Shown piece by piece: positions 61,001 through 64,000 of a stretch of 64,000 nt of DNA. The DNA lies in assembly GCA_021371855.1 (NCBI GenBank), contig JAJFVL010000068.1:54906-118905 (forward strand). The letters are read 5' to 3'. How positions within the stretch are numbered: the stretch's first letter is position 1; each line of letters starts with the position of its first letter. The notes beneath the pieces are model-generated. The model was given only the letters and a program-made list of their open reading frames with translations. It was not told the DNA's origin and did not search any database. The stretch comes from Bacteroidales bacterium. GTDB taxonomy: Bacteria; Bacteroidota; Bacteroidia; Bacteroidales; VadinHA17. Made by a program: the position numbers and the translations under genes.

Positions 61001-64000
61001 GCTTTTGAATCCAATGCTGTTTGTGTAGCTGTTGATATTGGTTTATTCGCATCACTGGTATTATCTACATTCTCTAATCCTAAATTGGTCTTCGCTCCAA
61101 CAACAGTTGATGAGCCCGTCCCTCCGTTTAATATAGCAACTATACCCGTTACATTTAAAGATGTTCCACTTACATTTCCTGTTACATTCCCTGTTAAGCT
61201 ACCAGTTACATTCCCCGTAAGTGGTCCGATAAATTCCGTTGCCGTAATCTTCCCCGTGCTGAAATCACCATTTGCATCCCTTAATACAATTGTACTCGGT
61301 GTATTAGAGGTTGTGGCTGTTGTTGCCGAGTTGGCAACCTTGCCAGCTGTTGAAATAGTCCCCAGCTTCGTGTCTTCTATCCCTGCTGCTGCATCTATAT
61401 CTGCATTGACTATCGTTCCATCAGATATTTTCACGGTCGTTACTGCACCGGTTCCAATCAATGTTGCACCTGTGTTGTCTATCGTTACATCTCCACTTGT
61501 CGATACCGAATTCCATTGTGTACCATTCGCTACAAGTATATTATTGTTTGTTGCTGTTGTGCTACCTAATGGAACTCCCTTTATTCTGTTTACAGTTAAT
61601 GCACCTGTATTAATTATCGTCGCGTCGCCACCCATCGTTACTGATGTCGCAACATTTGAAGCATTACCTACCAGAATATTTCCATTTGTCAGTGTTGCAG
61701 TTTGTTTCGCATCAATCTCTCCCTGTAAGGTCGCATCAGCATTTGTTCTGTTGGTTGTCTCTGTCGCCAGATTTGTCGTCAGGGTACCCTCTGCCGCTGT
61801 AGCCCGGGTTACCTCTGCTGTCAGGTTGGTGGTTAATACACCTTCCGCTGCCGTGGCTCTCGTTACTTCATTCGAAAGATTCGTCGTTAATGTTGACTCA
61901 GCTCCTGTGGCCCGCGTAATCTCACCCGCAAGGTTATCGGTCGTTGTTTTTAGCTGTGCATCCAAAAGATTGTCTGCTACCTTCAGACTAGTTGCTCCCT
62001 GAAGGTAAGTTGTTGACGAATTTGCCAGATAGCTCCCATCCGTTTCAAGACCCGATCCTGTCTCTATTGTGTTAACCTCTGTCTGCAAATCTGTTATGTC
62101 AGTCGCACTTGCGGCTATGTTATCTGTATTCAGCTTTACCTGTGCATCTATCTTCTCATCTGCATCTTTCAGGCTTGATGCTGTCTTTATGTAGTTCGTA
62201 CTGCCATTGGCCGTATATGCTCCATTCGCTCCCAATCCTGCTCCTGCCTGTGTTGCATCAAGCTCCGTCTGTTGATTGTTGAACTGTGTCTGTATTGGGG
62301 CAGAAACATTATTCAGATAACCAAACTCTGTATTGTCGACAGTTCCTGCAGCAAGTTTTGTAGCTTCAATTGCTGCTGCTGCATCTATATCTGCATTGAC
62401 TATCGTTCCATCCGATATCTTTCCTGTCGTGACCACACCTGTCCCGATCAATGTCGCACCTGTATTATCTATCGTTAGATCCCCATCCATTGTGACAATC
62501 ACCGGCTCCACTCCTGTTGATCCTACTAATATCTGCCCGTTATTCATTAACCCTGCTTCAACTATCTTATCTCCCCTCGATACCATAACCCTACCGTTAT
62601 TAAGAGCTGCTCCGGAATTTGTGCCTCCGTTAGCTATCGGCAATATCCCTGTTACCTTATTGGTAAGGTTTATTGTACCATCTGCTATATCATCATTTAC
62701 TACCAGTCCATATGCCGGTGCTCCTGATGTATTTCCATGAAGAACAGTAGTTGTGGTTCCCTTTTCTCCCTGCACTACTGCAGTACCATTCGATATCATT
62801 ATTGACGAACCATCAAGTGCCGTCCCTGAGTTCGTCCCTCCGTTGGCTATCGGTAACACTCCCGTCAGATGCTGACTTAAATCAACCTTACCCCATTGAG
62901 GTGCTGTCGCTGTTCCTCCGCTTAGCAACACATTACCTGTGGCTACATCTGCTAATCTCGCAAATCCGGTCGTTGTCCCGTAAAGAAGATCGCCTACCGT
63001 TCCGCCTGAAAGATCAGTGTTTGTCCCTCCATTAGCCAGTGGCAGAATACCTGTCACCTTGCTTGTAAGGTCGATCGTTCCATCGGCTATATCCACATTC
63101 AATATGGTTCCATCAGCTATTTTGCCTGTGGTTACAGCCCCGGAGCTTATTGTTGTCAGGCCTGTATTGTCGATCGTCACATCACCACTTGTTGCAACTG
63201 AGTTCCATGAAGTGCCGTTTGCCACCAGCAGATGTCCATCAGTCACTGTTGTAACTCCCAATAATGACCCATTTATCCTCGATACTGTCGGATCCGGATA
63301 TGTCCCGCTTAAATCACCCCCGGCTGGTCCTCCGGGTGTTGTACCTGTTATCAGTGTTGTCCCTGCATAAGTCAATCGTCCCTTGATGTCAACTATGAAG
63401 TTGCCAACATGTGTGGCATCACCATACGATCCGGCTGTAACTCCCGTATTGGCCAATGTCAGTATACCTGTATTGGCAATGGTCGCATCTCCTCCCAGGG
63501 TCACTATCTGCGGAGCTGATCCAGTGCTCCCTGTTATGACCTGTCCGTTGTTCATTGCCCCGGCTTCAACTATGCTTCCTCCGCTGGATAACATAATCCT
63601 GTTGTTGCTCAGCGGACCGGCCCAGTTGGTTCCTCCGTTAGCTATCGGTAATATTCCTGTTACCTTATTCGTAAGGTCTATCGTGCCATCTGCTATATCG
63701 GAGCCTGTTACAAGACCTGATGAAAGCAATCCTCCTGCTGCATTGTGTACTACTCCCGCTGTAGTAAAGCCCGGCATAGTTATAGTGTTTGATGAACCGC
63801 CTATCGTAACCGCTCCTGCTGAGCTCCCGGTGTTAATGTTCGTCGGATTGCCGGAATTATCATTCAGATTAATTGCTCCCCCTGATATCGTTGTTGCCCC
63901 TGATATTGTCGCTCCTGCCTGACCAGTCAGCAACCCCGCTGATGTGATCGTCCCGGAGCCTGTCGTCGAGATATTACCGCTTGTGGTCACTGCATCTCCC
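58006..64000 (-). CDS. Giant beta-repeat, fibre-like protein, C-terminal part (continues past the right edge)
   Basis: At least 1998 codons; the frame is open to position 64000 and no start is needed within the window. Most of it is a low-complexity beta repeat rich in G, T, S, N, with recurring ILPIANGGTN, GDVTIDNTG and IADGTI segments. These resemble bacterial and viral fibre proteins. A block of 18-residue helical units (EVTRATAAEGVLTTNLTA, DNA 61763-61924) lies mid-protein and suggests a trimeric coiled coil. The last 350 residues are less repetitive and end WYIRGFRIYGVI. I see no T9SS C-terminal domain and no S74 endosialidase chaperone. Large plus-strand frames opposite are shadows. Function unknown: an adhesin or fibre is inferred. 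Confidence 0.88.
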   Translation of the reverse strand, partial: GDAVTTSGNISTTGSGTITSAGLLTGQAGATISGATTISGGAINLNDNSGNPTNINTGSSAGAVTIGGSSNTITMPGFTTAGVVHNAAGGLLSSGLVTGSDIADGTIDLTNKVTGILPIANGGTNWAGPLSNNRIMLSSGGSIVEAGAMNNGQVITGSTGSAPQIVTLGGDATIANTGILTLANTGVTAGSYGDATHVGNFIVDIKGRLTYAGTTLITGTTPGGPAGGDLSGTYPDPTVSRINGSLLGVTTVTDGHLLVANGTSWNSVATSGDVTIDNTGLTTISSGAVTTGKIADGTILNVDIADGTIDLTSKVTGILPLANGGTNTDLSGGTVGDLLYGTTTGFARLADVATGNVLLSGGTATAPQWGKVDLSQHLTGVLPIANGGTNSGTALDGSSIMISNGTAVVQGEKGTTTTVLHGNTSGAPAYGLVVNDDIADGTINLTNKVTGILPIANGGTNSGAALNNGRVMVSRGDKIVEAGLMNNGQILVGSTGVEPVIVTMDGDLTIDNTGATLIGTGVVTTGKISDGTIVNADIDAAAAIEATKLAAGTVDNTEFGYLNNVSAPIQTQFNNQQTELDATQAGAGLGANGAYTANGSTNYIKTASSLKDADEKIDAQVKLNTDNIAASATDITDLQTEVNTIETGSGLETDGSYLANSSTTYLQGATSLKVADNLLDAQLKTTTDNLAGEITRATGAESTLTTNLSNEVTRATAAEGVLTTNLTAEVTRATAAEGTLTTNLATETTNRTNADATLQGEIDAKQTATLTNGNILVGNASNVATSVTMGGDATIINTGALTVNRIKGVPLGSTTATNNNILVANGTQWNSVSTSGDVTIDNTGATLIGTGAVTTVKISDGTIVNADIDAAAGIEDTKLGTISTAGKVANSATTATTSNTPSTIVLRDANGDFSTGKITATEFIGPLTGNVTGSLTGNVTGNVSGTSLNVTGIVAILNGGTGSSTVVGAKTNLGLENVDNTSDANKPISTATQTALDSKAPLASPTLTGTPSAPTAAPGTNTTQIATTAFVSDAVTTATPDATTIIKGKVKLAGDLSGTADLPTISAGAIDNGKISATASIADTKLATISTVGKVANSATTATASNTANTIVLRDASQNFSAGTITAALNGNAATATLASTVTTNANLTGPITSVGNATSVASQTGTGSKFVMDTSPVLITPTLGVAKATTINGNTITTGTGTLTIAAGKTLEATDNATVSGTNTGDNAVNTLYSGLVTNATHTGDVTGSDALTITNNTVTNAKLATVATATIKGRVTAGPGNVEDLTAAQVRTLLNVADGANNYTHPTGDGNLHVIATSTTNSGKVLTAGATAGSLLWTTPTNGTVTTVSVVSGNGLSGTVVNAGTTPAITLSTSVSGILKGNGTAISAATVGTDYAPATSGSSILKGNGSGGFSSAVAKTDYVPATTGNALQKADGSGGLTAATAIDIPNIAESQVINLTTDLSNRALTSTTVNGYALSSNVTISASDITTGTLPHAQLPTLLSGDIPDNAANTTGTAANVTGTVTVANGGTGLTGFGGTNTLLYTTTANNLSYIPTANNGILVTSPGGVPSIGNTVGAALTMPSINLSASSDQLILQSTGIKGTLTWSPTGSDKTITFPDASGTVALVGVGSYWSLGGNAGTNPSNNFIGTLDDNDIVFRANNIERGRLESGTGDFKFGDANSGTVKATKELILRQDGDVYGPSILRLRNRNDENGAIFETTDPSITLIDFIFKTSDGGSGTVQRNIRFEARPTYARTGYPSFEIGGSDPDYSTLSIGDTYAAFAKPLYIGILNTSPSVPYPNPTALLQLAAGTSSANTAPLKFTSGTSMSTPEAGAVEYDGTNFYGTASDFTRRTFAMLTNGVLPVSNLPAGTMVLLYADENETSGTSSSNNVVSFNVLPNTYSKIMVEADITLTQNGATDANWSFEAFYDGTSKKAIPLRAKGNNANDSHRIGAVLKYSEAFTSGGPISIDVTASSAAGTWYIRGFRIYGVI
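61763..61924 (-). repeat. 54-bp internal repeat encoding 18-residue coiled-coil-like units
   Basis: Three successive 54-bp units encode variants of AEVTRATAAEGTLTTNLT. The 18-residue period with alternating small hydrophobic positions fits a coiled-coil stalk. It separates two beta-repeat blocks in the giant protein. Confidence 0.75.

Noticed and set aside
60542..62002. 486-codon plus-strand frame opposite the giant gene
   Set aside because: The minus-strand frame has recognisable fibre-type repeats over its whole length. The plus-strand frame is a valine/alanine-rich mirror of them, kept open by the repeat composition.

Overview
The window is chromosomal DNA from a member of the Bacteroidota, most likely a free-living or environmental Bacteroidales/Marinilabiliales-type organism. 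This rests on an ECF sigma/FecR/SusC/SusD locus, a PorP/SprF protein beside a giant type IX secretion (T9SS) type-B substrate, the three-subunit SdhCAB arrangement, and TAnnTTTG -7 promoter boxes. No tRNA, rRNA, CRISPR array or intact insertion sequence was seen. The species is not identifiable by eye.

Layout. (1) 1-2.9 kb, minus strand: receiver-only response regulator, TPR/YaiO-like outer-membrane barrel, membrane-anchored HEAT-repeat protein and the first 62 codons of a family 2 glycosyltransferase. This looks like an exopolysaccharide synthesis/export operon that leaves the window on the left. (2) 3-12 kb: mixed housekeeping genes (tyrosine phosphatase, arabinose/fucose isomerase-like protein, CrcB fluoride channel plus DUF190, UroD-like protein, dCMP deaminase, S41 protease, alpha/beta hydrolase). 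A patch at 7.9-8.5 kb holds short or decayed minus-strand reading frames. (3) 11.6-15.3 kb: sdhC-sdhA, then a repeat-filled spacer, then sdhB. (4) 15.4-29.3 kb: a polysaccharide/sugar utilisation locus, sigma - FecR - SusC - SusD - terminator - DUF4434 - FAD oxidoreductase - DUF4434 - MFS sugar porter - AGE-type epimerase. It has no recognisable glycoside hydrolase or lyase and its three periplasmic-type proteins carry Tat-like or related leaders, so its chemistry may be unusual. (5) 29.3-38.3 kb: PepP-type peptidase, a conserved unknown, two CPBP membrane proteases on either side of DusB, NadB and glycyl-tRNA synthetase. (6) 38.4-48.4 kb: surface glycan genes (23S-IVP-type four-helix protein, three glycosyltransferases, FkbM methyltransferase, flippase, YfhO, methyltransferase). 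(7) 48.4-55.8 kb: PorP/SprF, an 1853-residue SprB-repeat T9SS substrate and a secreted FKBP. (8) 55.9-64 kb: two ORF6N-domain genes set in dense simple repeats, then the 3' part of an enormous beta-repeat fibre-like protein that runs off the right edge.

How it fits together. The sugar locus reads as a substrate-sensing (SusC STN domain - FecR - sigma) uptake system. It feeds a periplasmic oxidation or cleavage step, then inner-membrane import and cytoplasmic epimerisation. Regions 1, 6, 7 and 8 all concern the cell surface: polymer export, glycan assembly, T9SS adhesin display and a fibre-like giant protein.

A second theme is short tandem repeats. There is an 8-bp repeat after sdhA, 9-bp GGCTRTAGA/TCTAAAGCC-type repeats at two loci, a 21-bp repeat and a dispersed pyrimidine/CCGGTTCGCGG element around the ORF6N genes, and a 32-bp/inverted-repeat block between nadB and glyS. 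The 9-bp repeats lie in inverted orientation on both sides of the four-helix protein gene, and one copy has become the N-terminal coding region of the next glycosyltransferase. These repeats and the locus at 15-29 kb are the parts least explained by known annotation.
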